A DNA stretch of 64,000 bases, taken from Paratinospora sagittata (taxonomy: Eukaryota > Streptophyta > Magnoliopsida > Ranunculales > Menispermaceae). Position 1 is the first letter of the stretch. Each line of letters starts with the position of its first letter. Of the stretch, positions 51,625-64,000 are shown in pieces. The stretch lies in NCBI GenBank assembly GCA_035771175.1, contig CM069593.1, positions 33,864,741 through 33,928,740 of the forward strand, read 5' to 3'. The position numbers and the translations under genes are program-made. Under the pieces are notes generated by a model that ran no database searches, was not told where the DNA came from, and saw nothing but the letters and a program-made list of their open reading frames with translations.

Positions 51625-53998
51625 ATTGTCAATGGCGCCCTATCCCCTTTGATAACTCGCTATAAAGCTGTTGCCGTGGTCTTTCCATTTTTAGTAAAAT
51701 GGGCAATAGCGCGCCATAGGCCTTGATAACACGCTATCGGAAAGTCAAAAACTCGAGCTCTAGGGTTTGTGTACATAGACCTGCTATAGCCTGCTATCTG
51801 TCAATAGAGAACATGATACACAACCCAAAAGCACGCCATCCACGTTTGAGACAAAAATCTGATATTTCTAACGAGAAAAATGTGGGCACTTCTGCTTGCT
51901 CCATTTTTCTATTCCTTACACAGTTTTGCTAGGTTATCTTAATTGAAATATTCTCTACTAACACCTTGATGATTCCCATTGTCTAGCACGCCCAGAACAA
52001 CTTTAGATTAAACAACGTTTTGAATTGAAATCATTCTGTACTATCTTGCTCTTTAACCTGCAACTGCTAATTTTATAAAGCCCTCATTCTCTGATTTTCA
52101 AAGATAAAACACACGATTTTTGCAAGTTAGACTGAGCTTTCCAAAGAGTGTTTAAATAGTAGAAAGTCGTGATTCTTGCATTTGCCCAAACAATCTTCGA
52201 ACTGAATCAAAATTGCAAACTGTCTTGAAGATAACCTCATTATTTCGCAAGTTCTTCATTTTATCCCTTTTGTGCTGAGATTTCCAGAGGCTATCTATTG
52301 TTTTAAACTGTAAGTATATGAAGTGTTCTCGGTAAGAAAACACATCAAACAAGAACACATCACCTGTATTTTTTTTTCTAAGAGCTACAACTGATCATCA
52401 ACAACACATCAAACAATAGCTATCGAAGTCTACAAAGATCAAGCTCGAAGAACGAAGACATATATCATGTCTAATGCATTGGTTTGATCTTTGGTGTGTA
52501 GGGTAACCTCTCGATCAATCTCAGCACTAAAACTCTGAAAATTGCAAAGTCTTCAAAATCACTTCGATATAGTATTTCATTTCGAAAAAAATGTTTTTCG
52601 AAAGGTTTTAATCATAATTTCAATGAGTGTTGAATTATTTAAAAGTTTATAATCTTATCTCAATATATTTTGAGTCAATGGAATGGATCCTTAGTTTTTA
52701 AAATAAGGCTTTCCAGCAATTTGCCAAAATTTTCTATAAGGCACTAGCGCACTATTGGTGTTGATAGCACGCTGATAGGGTTCTATAAATAAATATTTGT
52801 TTTTCTGAAAAATTGTCAATGGCGCCCTATCCCCTTTGATAACTCGCTATAAAGCTGTTGCCGTGGTCTTTCCATTTTTAGTAAAATGGGCAATAGCGCG
52901 CCATAGGCCTTGATAACACGCTATCGGAAAGTCAAAAACTCGAGCTCTAGGGTTTGTGTACATAGACCTGCTATAGCCTGCTATCTGTCAATAGAGAACA
53001 TGATACACAACCCAAAAGCACGCCATCCACGTTTGAGACAAAAATCTGATATTTCTAACGAGAAAAATGTGGGCACTTCTGCTTGCTCCATTTTTCTATT
53101 CCTTACACAGTTTTGCTAGGTTATCTTAATTGAAATATTCTCTACTAACACCTTGATGATTCCCATTGTCTAGCACGCCCAGAACAACTTTAGATTAAAC
53201 AACGTTTTGAATTGAAATCATTCTGTACTATCTTGCTCTTTAACCTGCAACTGCTAATTTTATAAAGCCCTCATTCTCTGATTTTCAAAGATAAAACACA
53301 CGATTTTTGCAAGTTAGACTGAGCTTTCCAAAGAGTGTTTAAATAGTAGAAAGTCGTGATTCTTGCATTTGCCCAAGCAATCTTCGAACTGAATCAAAAT
53401 TGCAAACTGTCTTGAAGATAACCTCATTATTTCGCAAGTTCTTCATTTTATCCCTTTTGTGCTGAGATTTCCAGAGGCTATCTATTGTTTTAAACTGTAA
53501 GTATATGAAGTGTTCTCGGTAAGAAAACACATCAAACAAGAACACATCACCTGTATTTTTTTTTCTAAGAGCTACAACTGATCATCAACAACACATCAAA
53601 CAATAGCTATCGAAGTCTACAAAGATCAAGCTCGAAGAACGAAGACATATATCATGTCTAATGTATTGGTTTGATCTTTGGTGTGTAGGGTAACCTCTCG
53701 ATCAATCTCAGCACTAAAACTCTGAAAATTGCAAAGTCTTCAAAATCACTTCGATATAGTATTTCATTTTGAAAAAAAATGTTTTTCGAAAGGTCTTAAT
53801 CATAATTTCAATGAGTGTTGAATTATTTAAAAGTTTATAATCTTATCTCAATATATTTTGAGTCAATGGAATGGATCCTTAGTTTTTTAAAATAAGGCTT
53901 TCCAGCAATTTGCCAAAATTTTCTATAAGGCACTAGCGCACTATTGGTGTTGATAGCACGCTGATAGGGTTCTATAAATAAATATTTATTTTTCTGAA
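51625..53998. repeat. Two adjacent near-identical Sat-B units
   Basis: Units at 51625 and 52812 share markers rare elsewhere in the array: gtggtctttcc, cacgtttgagac, and gataaaacac. The hairpin-completing tttcgaaaaaaatg is shared by the units starting at 50438 and 51625 (51393-51416 and 52580-52603) but absent from most others. This indicates local single-unit duplication events in slightly different register. Confidence 0.75.
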
Positions 53999-54000
53999 AA

Positions 54001-57000
54001 ATTGTCAATGGCGCCCTATCCCCTTTGATAACTCGCTATAAAGCTGTTGCCGTGATCTTTCCATTTTTAGTAAAATGGGCAATAGCGCGCCATAGGCCTC
54101 GATAACACGCTATCGGAAAGTCAAAAACTCGAGCTCTAGGGTTTGTGCACATAGACCTGCTATAGCCTGCTATCTGTCAATAGAGAACATGATACACAAC
54201 CCAAAAGCACGCAATCCACGTCTGAGACAAAAATCTGATCTTTCGTACGAGAAAAATGAGGGCACTTCTGCTTGCTCCATTTTTCTATTCCTTACACAGT
54301 TTTGCTAGGTTATCTTAATTGAAATATTTCTACTAACACCTTGATGATTCCCATTGTCTAGCACGCCCAAAACAACTTTAGATTAAACAACGTTTTTAAT
54401 TCAAATCATTCTGTACTCTCTTGCTCTTTAACCTGCAACTGCTAATTTTATAAAGCCCTCATTCTCTGATTTTCAAAGATAGAACACACGATTTTTGCAA
54501 GTTAGACTAAGCTTTCCAAATATTGTTTAAATAGAAGAAAGTCGTGATTCTTGCATTTGCCCAAACAATCTTCGAACTGAATCAAAATTGCAAACTGTCT
54601 TGAAGATAACCTCATTATTTCGCAAGTTCTTCATTTTATCCCTTTTGTGCTGAGATTTCCAGAGGCTATCTATTGTTTTAAACTGTAAGTATATGAAGTG
54701 TTCTCGGCAAGAAAACACATCAAACAAGAACACATCACCTGTATTGTTTTTTTCTAAGTGCTACAACTTATCATCAACAACACATCGAACAATAGCTATC
54801 GAAGTCTACAAAGATCAAGCTCGAAGAACGAAGACATATATCATGTCTAATGCATTGGTTTGATCTTTGGTGTGTAGGGTAACCTCTCGATCAATCTCAT
54901 CACTAAAACTCTGAAAATTGCAAAAGTCTTCAAAATCACTTCGATATAGTATTTCATTTTGAAAAAAATGTTTTTCGAAAGGTTTTAATCATAATTTCAA
55001 TGAGTGTTGAATTATTTAAAAGTTTATAATCTTATCTCAATATATTTTGAGTCAATGGAATGGTTCCTTAGTTTTTTAAAATAAGGCTTTCCAGCAATTT
55101 GCCAAAATTTTCTATAAGGCACTAGCGCACTATTGGTGTTGATAGCACGCTGATAGGGTTCTATAAATAAATATTTGTTTTTCTGAAAAATTGTCCATGG
55201 CGCCCTATCCCCTTTTATAACTCGCTATAAAGCTGTTGCCGTGATCTTTGCATTTTTAGTAAAATGGGCAATAGCGCGCCATAGGCCTTGATAACACGCT
55301 ATCGGAAAGTAAAAAACTCGAGCTCTAGGGTTTGTGTACATAGACCTGTTATAGCCTGCTATCTGTCAATAGAGAACATGATACACAACCCAAAAGCACG
55401 CCATCCACGTCTGAGACAAAAATCTGATATTTCTAACGAGAAAAATGTGGCCACTTCTACTTGCTCCATTTTTCTATTCCTTACACAGTTTTGCTAGGTT
55501 ATCTTAATTGAAATATTCTCTACCAACACCCTGATGATTCCCATTGTCTAGCACGCCCAGAACAACTTTAGATTAAACAACGTTTTGAATTGAAATCATT
55601 CTGTACTATCTTGCTCTTTAACCTGCAACTGCTAATTTTATAAAGCCCTCATTCTCTGATTTTCAAAGATAGAACACACGATTTTTGCAAGTTAGACTGA
55701 GCTTTCCAAAGAGTGTTTAAATAGTAGAAAGTCGTGATTCTTGCATTTGCCCAAACAATCTTCGAACTGAATCAAAATTGCAAACAGTCTTGAAGATAAC
55801 CTCATTATTTCGCAAGTTCTTCATTTTATCCCTTTTGTGCTGAGATTTCCAGAGGCTATCTATTGTTTTAAACTGTAAGTATATGAAGTGTTCTCGGCAA
55901 GAAAACACATCAAACAAGAACACATCACCTGTATTTTTTTTTTCTAAGTGCTACAACTTACCATCAACAACACATCAAACAATAGCTATCGAAGTCTACA
56001 AAGATCAAGCTCGAAGAACGAAGACATATATCATGTCTAATGCATTGGTTTGATCTTTGGTGTGTAGGGTAACCTCTCGATCAATCTCATCACTAAAACT
56101 CTGAAAATTGCAAAAGTCTTCAAAATCACTTCGATATAGTATTTCATTTTGAAAAAAATGTTTTTCGAAAGGTTTTAATCATAATTTCAATGAGTGTTGA
56201 ATTATTTAAAAGTTTATAATCTTATCTCAATATATTTTGAGTCAATGGAATGGTTCCTTAGTTTTTTAAAATAAGGCTTTCCAGCAATTTGCCAAAATTT
56301 TCTATAAGGCACTAGCGCACTATTGGTGTTGATAGCACGCTGATAGGGTTCTATAAATAAATATTTGTTTTTCTGAAAAATTGTCAATGGCGCCCTATCC
56401 CCTTTTATAACTCGCTATAAAGCTGTTGCCGTGATCTTTGCATTTTTAGTAAAATGGGCAATAGCGCGCCATAGGCCTTGATAACACGCTATCGGAAAGT
56501 AAAAAACTCGAGCTCTAGGGTTTGTGTACATAGACCTGTTATAGCCTGCTATCTGTCAATAGAGAACATGATACACAACCCAAAAGCACGCCATCCACGT
56601 CTGAGACAAAAATCTGATATTTCTAACGAGAAAAATGTGGCAACTTCTGCTTGCTCCATTTTTCTATTCCTTACACAGTTTTGCTAGGTTATCTTAATTG
56701 AAATATTCTCTACCAACACCCTGATGATTCCCATTGTCTAGCACGCCCAGAACAACTTTAGATTAAACAACGTTTTGAATTGAAATCATTCTGTACTATC
56801 TTGCTCTTTAACCTGCAACTGCTAATTTTATAAAGCCCTCATTCTCTGATTTTCAAAGATAAAACACACGATTTTTGCAAGTTAGACTAAGCTTTCCAAA
56901 GAGTGTTTAAATAGTAGAAAGTCGTGATTCTTGCATTTGCCCAAACAATCTTCGAACTGAATCAAAATTGCAAACAGTCTTGAAGATAACCTCATTATTT

Positions 57001-60000
57001 CGCAAGTTCTTCATTTTATCCCTTTTGTGCTGAGATTTCCAGAGGCTATCTATTGTTTTAAACTGTAAGTATATGAAGTGTTCTCGGTAAGAAAACACAT
57101 CAAACAAGAACACATCACCTGTATTTTTTTTTCTAAGAGCTACAACTGATCATCAACAACACATCAAACAATAGCTATCGAAGTCTACAAAGATCAAGCT
57201 CGAAGAACGAAGACATATATCATGTCTAATGTATTGGTTTGATCTTTGGTGTGTAGGGTAACCTCTCGATCAATCTCAGCACTAAAACTCTGAAAATTGC
57301 AAAGTCTTCAAAATCACTTCGATATAGTATTTCATTTTGAAAAAAAATGCTTTTCGAAAGGTCTTAATCATAATTTCAATGAGTGTTGAATTATTTAAAA
57401 GTTTATAATCTTATCTCAATATATTTTGAGTCAATGGAATGGATCCTTAGTTTTTTAAAATAAGGCTTTCCAGCAATTTGCCAAAATTTTCTATAAGGCA
57501 CTAGCGCACTATTGGTGTTGATAGCACGCTGATAGGGTTCTATAAATAAATATTTATTTTTCTGAAAAATTGTCAATGGCGCCCTATCCCCTTTGATAAC
57601 TCGCTATAAAGCTGTTGCCGTGATCTTTCCATTTTTAGTAAAATGGGCAATAGCGCGCCATAGGCCTCGATAACACGCTATCGGAAAGTCAAAAACTCGA
57701 GTTCTAGGGTTTGTGCACATAGACCTGCTATAGCCTGCTATCTGTCAATAGAGAACATGATACACAACCCAAAAGCACGCAATCCACGTCTGAGACAAAA
57801 ATCTGATCTTTCTTACGAGAAAAATGAGGGCACTTCTGCTTGCTCCATTTTTCTATTCCTTACACAGTTTTGCTAGGTTATCTTAATTGAAATATTCTCT
57901 ACTAACACCTTGATGATTCCCATTGTCTAGCACGCCCAAAACAACTTTAGATTAAACAACGTTTTTAATTCAAATCATTCTGTACTCTCTTGCTCTTTAA
58001 CCTGCAACTGCTAATTTTATAAAGCCCTCTTTCTCTGATTTTCAAAGATAGAACACACGATTTATGCAAGTTAGACTAAGCTTTCCAAAGATTGTTTAAA
58101 TAGAAGAAAGTCGTGATTCTTGCATTTGCCCAAACAATCTTCGAACTGAATCAAAATTGCAAACTGTCTTGAAGATAACCTCATTATTTCGCAAGTTCTT
58201 CATTTTATCCCTTTTGTGCTGAGATTTCCAGAGGCTATCTATTGTTTTAAACTGTAAGTATATGAAGTGTTCTCGGCAAGAAAACACATCAAACAAGAAC
58301 ACATCACCTGTATTTTTTTTTCTAAGTGCTACAACTTATCATCAACAACACATCAAACAATAGCTATCGAAGTCTACAAAGATCAAGCTCGAAGAACGAA
58401 GACATATATCATGTCTAATGTATTGGTTTGATTTTTGGTGTGTAGGGTAACCTCTCGATCAATCTCAGCACTAAAACTCTGAAAATTGCAAAGTCTTCAA
58501 AATCACTTCGATATAGTATTTCGTTTTGAAAAAAAATGTTTTTCGAAAGGTCTTAATCATAATTTCAATGAGTGTTGAATTATTTAAAAGTTTATAATCT
58601 TATCTCAATATATTTTGAGTCAATGGAATGGATCCTTTGTTTTTTAAAATAAGGCTTTCCTGCAATTTGCCAAAATTTTTTATAAGGCACTAGCGCACTA
58701 TTGGTGTTTATAGCACGCTGATAGGGTTCTATAAATAAATATTTGTTTTTCTGAAAAATTGTCAATGGCGCCCTATCCCCTTTGATAACTCGCTATAAAG
58801 CTGTTGCCGTGATCTTTCCATTTTTAGTAAAATGGGCAATAGCGCGCCATAGGCCTCGATAACACGCTATCGGAAAGTCAAAAACTCGAGCTCTAGGGTT
58901 TGTGCACATAGACCTGCTATAGCCTGCTATCTGTCAATAGAGAACATGATACACAACCCAAAAGCACGCAATCCACGTCTGAGACAAAAATCTGATCTTT
59001 CGTACGAGAAAAATGAGGGCACTTCTGCTTGCTCCATTTTTCTATTCCTTACACAGTTTTGCTAGGTTATCTTAATTGAAATATTCTCTACTAACACCTT
59101 GATGATTCCCATTGTCTAGCACGCCCAAAACAACTTTAGATTAAACAACGTTTCTAATTCAAATCATTCTGTACTCTCTTGCTCTTTAACCTGCAACTGC
59201 TAATTTTATAAAGCCCTCATTCTCTGATTTTCAAAGATAGAACACACGATTTTTGCAAGTTAGACTAAGCTTTCCAAATATTGTTTAAATAGAAGAAACT
59301 CGTGATTCTTGCATTTGCCCAAACAATCTTCGAACTGAATCAAAATTGCAAACTGTCTTGAAGATAACCTCATTATTTCGCAAGTTCTTCATTTTATCCC
59401 TTTTGTGCTGAGATTTCCAGAGGCTATCTATTGTTTTAAACTGTAAGTATATGAAGTGTTCTCGGCAAGAAAACACATCAAACAAGAACACATCACCTGT
59501 ATTTTTTTTTCTAAGTGCTACAACTTATCATCAACAACACATCAAACAATAGCTATCGAAGTCTACAAAGATCAAGCTCGAAGAACGAAGACATATATCA
59601 TGTCTAATGCATTGGTTTGATCTTTGGTGTGTAGGGTAACCTCTCGATCAATCTCATCACTAAAACTCTGAAAATTGCAGTAGTCTTCAAAATCACTTCG
59701 ATATAGTATTTCATTTTGAAAAAAATGTTTTTCGAAAGGTTTTAATCATAATTTCAATGAGTGTTGAATTATTTAAAAGTTTATAATCTTATCTCAATAT
59801 ATTTTGAGTCAATGGAATGGTTCCTTAGTTTTTTAAAATAAGGCTTTCCAGCAATTTGCCAAAATTTTCTATAAGGCACTAGCGCACTATTGGCGTTGAT
59901 AGCACGCTGATAGGGTTCTATAAATAAATATTTGTTTTTCTGAAAAATTGTCAATGGCGCCCTATCCCCTTTTATAACTCGCTATAAAGCTGTTGCCGTG

Positions 60001-62319
60001 ATCTTTGCATTTTTAGTAAAATGGGCAATAGCGCGCCATAGGCCTTGATAACACGCTATCGGAAAGTAAAAAACTCGAGCTCTATGGTTTGTGTACATAG
60101 ACCTGTTATAGCCTGCTATCTGTCAATAGAGAACATGATACACAACCCAAAAGCACGCCATCCACGTCTGAGACAAAAATCTGATATTTCTAACGAGAAA
60201 AATGTGGCCACTTCTGCTTGCTCCATTTTTCTATTCCTTACACAATTTTGCTAGGTTATCTTAATTGAAATATTCTCTACCAACACCCTGATGATTCCCA
60301 TTGTCTAGCACGCCCAGAACAACTTTAGATTAAACAACGTTTTTAATTCAAATCATTCTGTACTATCTTGCTCTTTAACCTGCAACTGCTAATTTTATAA
60401 AGCCCTCATTCTCTGATTTTCAAAGATAGAACACACGATTTTTGCAGGTTAGACTAAGCTTTCCAAAGAGTGTTTAAATAGAAGAAAGTCGTGATTCTTG
60501 CATTTGCCCAAACAATCTTCGAACTGAATCAAAATTGCAAACTGTCTTGAAGATAACCTCATTATTTCGCAAGTTCTTCATTTTATCCCTTTTGTGCTGA
60601 GATTTCCAGAGGCTATCTGTTGTTTTAAACTGTAAGTATATGAAGTGTTCTCGGTAAGAAAACACATCAAACAAGAACACATCACCTGTATTTTTTTTTC
60701 TAAGAGCTACAACTGATCATCAACAACACATCAAACAATAGCTATCGAAGTCTGCAAAGATCAAGCTCGAAGAACGAAGACATATATCATGTCTAATGCA
60801 TTGGTTTGATCTTTGGTGTGTAGGGTAACCTCTCGATCAATCTCAGCACTAAAACTCTGAAAATTGCAAAGTCTTCAAAATCAGTTCGATATAGTATTTC
60901 ATTTTGAAAAAAATGTTTTTCGAAAGGTTTTAATCATAATTTCAATGAGTGTTGAATTATTTAAAAGTTTATAATCTTATCTCAATATATTTTGAGTCAA
61001 TGGAATGGTTCCTTAGTTTTTTAAAATAAGGCTTTCCAGCAATTTGCCAAATTTTCTATAAGGCACTAGCGCACTATTGGTGTTGATAGCACGCTGATAG
61101 GGTTCTATAAATAAACATTTGTTTTTCTGAAAAATTGCCTATAGCGCGTTATCCCCTTTGATAACTTGCTATAAAGCTGTTGTCGTGATCTTTCCATTTT
61201 TAGTAAAATGAGCAATAGCGCGCCATAGGCCTTGATATTACGCTATCGGAAAGTCAAAAACTCGAGCTCTAGGGTTTGTGTACATAGACCTGCTATAGCC
61301 TACTATTTGTCAATGGAGAACATGATACACAACCCAAAAGCACGCAATCCACGTCTGAGACAAAAATATGATATTTCTAACAAGAAAAATGTGGGCACTT
61401 CTGCTTGCTCCATTTTTTTATTCCGTACACAGTTTTGCTCAACTCTTAATTGAAATATTCACTACTAACACCTTGATGATTCCCATTGTCTAGCACGCCC
61501 AAACCAACTTTAGATTAAAGAACGTTTTGAATTCAAATCATTATGTACTCTCTTGCTCTTTAACCTGCAACTGCTAATTTTATAAAGCCCTCATTCTCTG
61601 ATTTTCAAATATAGAACACACAATTTTTGCAAGTTAGACTAAGCTTTCCAAAGAGGGTTTAAATAGAAGAAAGTCGTGATTCTTTCATTTGCCCAAACAA
61701 TCTTCGAACTGAATCAAAATTGCAAACTGTCTTGAAGATAACCGCATTATTTCGTAAGTTCTTCATTTTATCCCTTTTGTGCTGAGATTTCCAGAGGCTA
61801 TCTATTGTTTTAAACTGTAAGTATATGAAGTGTTCTCGGTAAGAAAACACATCAAACAAGAACACATCACCTGTATTTTTTTTTCAAAGAGCTACAACTG
61901 ATCATCAACAACACATCAAACAATAGCTATCGAAGTCTACAAAGATCAAGCTCGAAGAACGAAGACATATATCATGTCTAATGCATTGGTTTGATCTTTG
62001 GTGTGTAGGGTAACCTCTCGATCAATCTCAGTACTAAAACTCTGAAAATTGCAAAGTCTTCAAAATCACTTCGATATAGTATTTCATTTTGAAAAAAATG
62101 TTTTTCGAAAGGTTTTAATCATAATTTCAATGAGTGTTGAATTATTTAAAAGTTTATAATCTTATCTCAATATATTTTGAGTCAATGGAATGGTTCCTTA
62201 GTTTTTTAAAATAAGGCTTTCCTGCAATTTGCCAAAATTTTCTATAAGGCACTAGCGCACTATTGGTGTTGATAGCACGCTGATAGGGTTCTATAAACAA
62301 ATATTTGTTTTTCTGAAAA
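54001..62319. repeat. Interleaved Sat-B unit classes forming irregular HORs
   Basis: One class (units at 54001, 57569 and 58758) has ggcctcgataac, tttgtgcacatag and ctgatctttc. Another (55190, 56380 and 59947, recurring at 62320) has ccttttataactcgc, gaaagtaaaaaac or gaaactaaaaaac, and the agacctgttatag variant. The unit at 61134 belongs to a third class with ttgatattacgc. The order is a-b-b-a-a-b-c, then b again at 62320, so the classes are shuffled in multi-unit blocks rather than mutating in place. Confidence 0.75.
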
Positions 62320-64000
62320 ATTGTCAATGGCGCCCTATCCCCTTTTATAACTCGCTATAAAGCTGTTGCCGTGATCTTTCCATTTTTAGTAAAATGGGCA
62401 ATAGCGCGCCATAGGCCTTGATACCACGCTATCGGAAACTAAAAAACTCGAGCTCTAGGGTTTGTGTACATAGACCTGTTATAGCCTGCTATCTGTCAAT
62501 AGAGAACATGATACACAACCCAAAAGCACGCCATCCACGTCTGAGACAAAAATCTGATATTTCTAACGAGAAAAATGTGGCCACTTCTGCTTGCTCCATT
62601 TTTCTATTCCTTACACAGTTTTGCTAGGTTATCTTAATTGAAATATTCTCTACCAACACCTTGATGATTCCCATTGTCTAGCACGCCCAGAACAACTTTA
62701 GATTAAACAACGTTTTTAATTCAAATCATTCTGTACTATCTTGCTCTTTAACCTGCAACTGCTAATTTTATAAAGCCCTCATTCTCTGATTTTCAAAGAT
62801 AGAACACACGATTTTTGCAAGTTAGACTGAGCTTTCCAAAGAGTGTTTAAATAGTAGAAAGTCGTGATTCTTGCATTTGCCCAAACAATCTTCGAACTGA
62901 ATCAAAATTGCAAACTGTCTTGAAGATAACCTCATTATTTCGCAAGTTCTTCATTTTATCCCTTTTGTGCTGAGATTTCCAGAGGCTATCTATTGTTTTA
63001 AACTGTAAGTATATGAAGTGTTCTCGGTAAGAAAACACATCAAACAAGAACACATCACCTGTATTTTTTTTTCTAAGAGCTACAACTGATCATCAACAAC
63101 ACATCAAACAAGAGCTATCGAAGTCTGCAAAGATCAAGCTCGAAGAACGAAGACATATATCATGTCTAATGCATTGGTTTGATCTTTGGTGTGTAGGGGT
63201 AACCTCTCGATCAATCTCAGCACTAAAACTCTGAAAATTGCAAAGTCTTCAAAATCACTTCGATATAGTATTTCATTTTGAAAAAAATGTTTTTCGAAAG
63301 GTTTTAATCATAATTTCAATGAGTGTTGAATTATTTAAAAGTTTATAATCTTATCTCAATATATTTTGAGTCAATGGAATGGTTCCTTAGTTTTTTAAAA
63401 TAAGGCTTTCCAGCAATTTGCCAAAATTTTCTATTAGGCACTACCGCACTATTGGTGTTGATAGCACGCTGATAGGTTTCTTTAAATAAACATTTGTTTT
63501 TCTGAAAAATTGTCTATAGCGCGTTATCCCATTTGATAACTCGCTATAAAGCCGTTGTCGTGATCTTTCCATTTTTAGTAAAATGAGCAATAGCGCACCA
63601 TAGGCCTTGATATTACGCTATCGGAAAGTCAAAAACTCGAGCTCTGGGGTTTGTGTACATAGACCTGCTATAGCCTGCTATCTGTCAATAGAGAACATGA
63701 TACACAACCCAAAAGCACGCAATCCACGTCTGAGACAAAAATCTGATATTTTTAACGAGAAAAATGTGGGCACTTCTGCTTGCTCCATTTCTCTATTCCT
63801 TACACAGTTTTGCTAGGTTATCTTAATTGAAATATTCTCTACTAACACCTTGATGATTCCCATTGTCTAGCACGCCCAAAACAACTTTAGATTAAACAAC
63901 GTTTTGAATTCAAATCATTCTGTACTCTCTTGCTCTTTAACCTGCAACTGCTAATTTTATAAAGCCCTCATTCTCTGATTTTCAAAGATAGAACACACGG

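Larger units (their letters stand above)
40934..64000. repeat. Sat-B satellite array, about 1187-bp monomer, 19 full units plus a partial
   Basis: The attgtc/attgcc mark that follows ctgaaaa or ttgaaaa occurs at 40944, 42131, 43318, 44505, 45692, 46878, 48064, 49251, 50438, 51625, 52812, 54001, 55190, 56380, 57569, 58758, 59947, 61134, 62320 and 63509. Spacings are 1186-1190 bp. Part of the length variation comes from a poly-T tract before ctaag and from a 4-bp difference near the taggttatc/taactc site. All units have the same orientation. Similarity between units is high, and I see no resemblance to Sat-A. The right end is cut by the window. No gene is supported in the array. Confidence 0.97.

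Noticed and set aside
1..64000. rRNA, tRNA or telomeric repeats
   Set aside because: No telomeric ttaggg or tttaggg runs, no recognisable 5S promoter boxes and no tRNA A/B-box cloverleaf were seen on either strand.

Overview
The window is satellite DNA from end to end. I find no protein-coding gene, RNA gene, transposon body or CRISPR array. Two unrelated AT-rich tandem repeats meet head-on: Sat-A (1 to about 40933, unit 406 bp) and Sat-B (about 40934 to 64000, unit about 1187 bp). Both arrays run off the window edges. Long pure arrays with multi-monomer higher-order repeats (HORs) point to a eukaryotic nuclear chromosome, most likely pericentromeric, centromeric or subtelomeric heterochromatin. 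The long Sat-B unit and its ATAGCG/CGCTAT-rich segment make a plant the best guess, but this is an inference; I do not recognise either satellite by name.

Sat-A (1-40933): 100 complete units plus a 321-bp partial unit, all in one orientation, taking each unit to begin at gttatggtca. Units start at 1, 407, 813, 1219 and so on, and the last starts at 40613. The net drift of +12 bp is fully explained by two 16-bp insertions, two 9-bp deletions and two single-base losses. The notable feature is internal dyad symmetry. About 97 bp on one side of each unit is the reverse complement of the other side (77 of 97 positions in my hand alignment), and weaker symmetry continues inward and around the rest of the unit. 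The 406-bp unit therefore looks like an ancient head-to-head dimer of a ~203-bp half-unit. Superimposed are HOR duplications of 4, 5, 6, 8, 9 and 11 monomers; the 8-mer (3248 bp) recurs in three places, one of them essentially identical.

Junction (about 40933/40934): Sat-A stops in mid-unit and Sat-B starts at once, with no filler sequence, target-site duplication or mobile element. Repeats on both sides are intact up to the breakpoint.

Sat-B (40934-64000): 19 full units (1186-1190 bp) and a partial 20th, also all in one orientation. Each unit has a ~250-bp segment dense in ATAGCG/CGCTAT-like motifs (including a 12-bp palindrome in some units), a TATAAATA motif and a ~900-bp AT-rich remainder. 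The units fall into sequence classes arranged as HORs. The first two units are duplicated as a 2374-bp dimer right beside the junction. Short open frames recur once per unit on each strand, but the frequent ones begin with TTG/ATA or GTG rather than ATG, vary without regard to reading frame, and are best read as by-products of repeat homogenisation.
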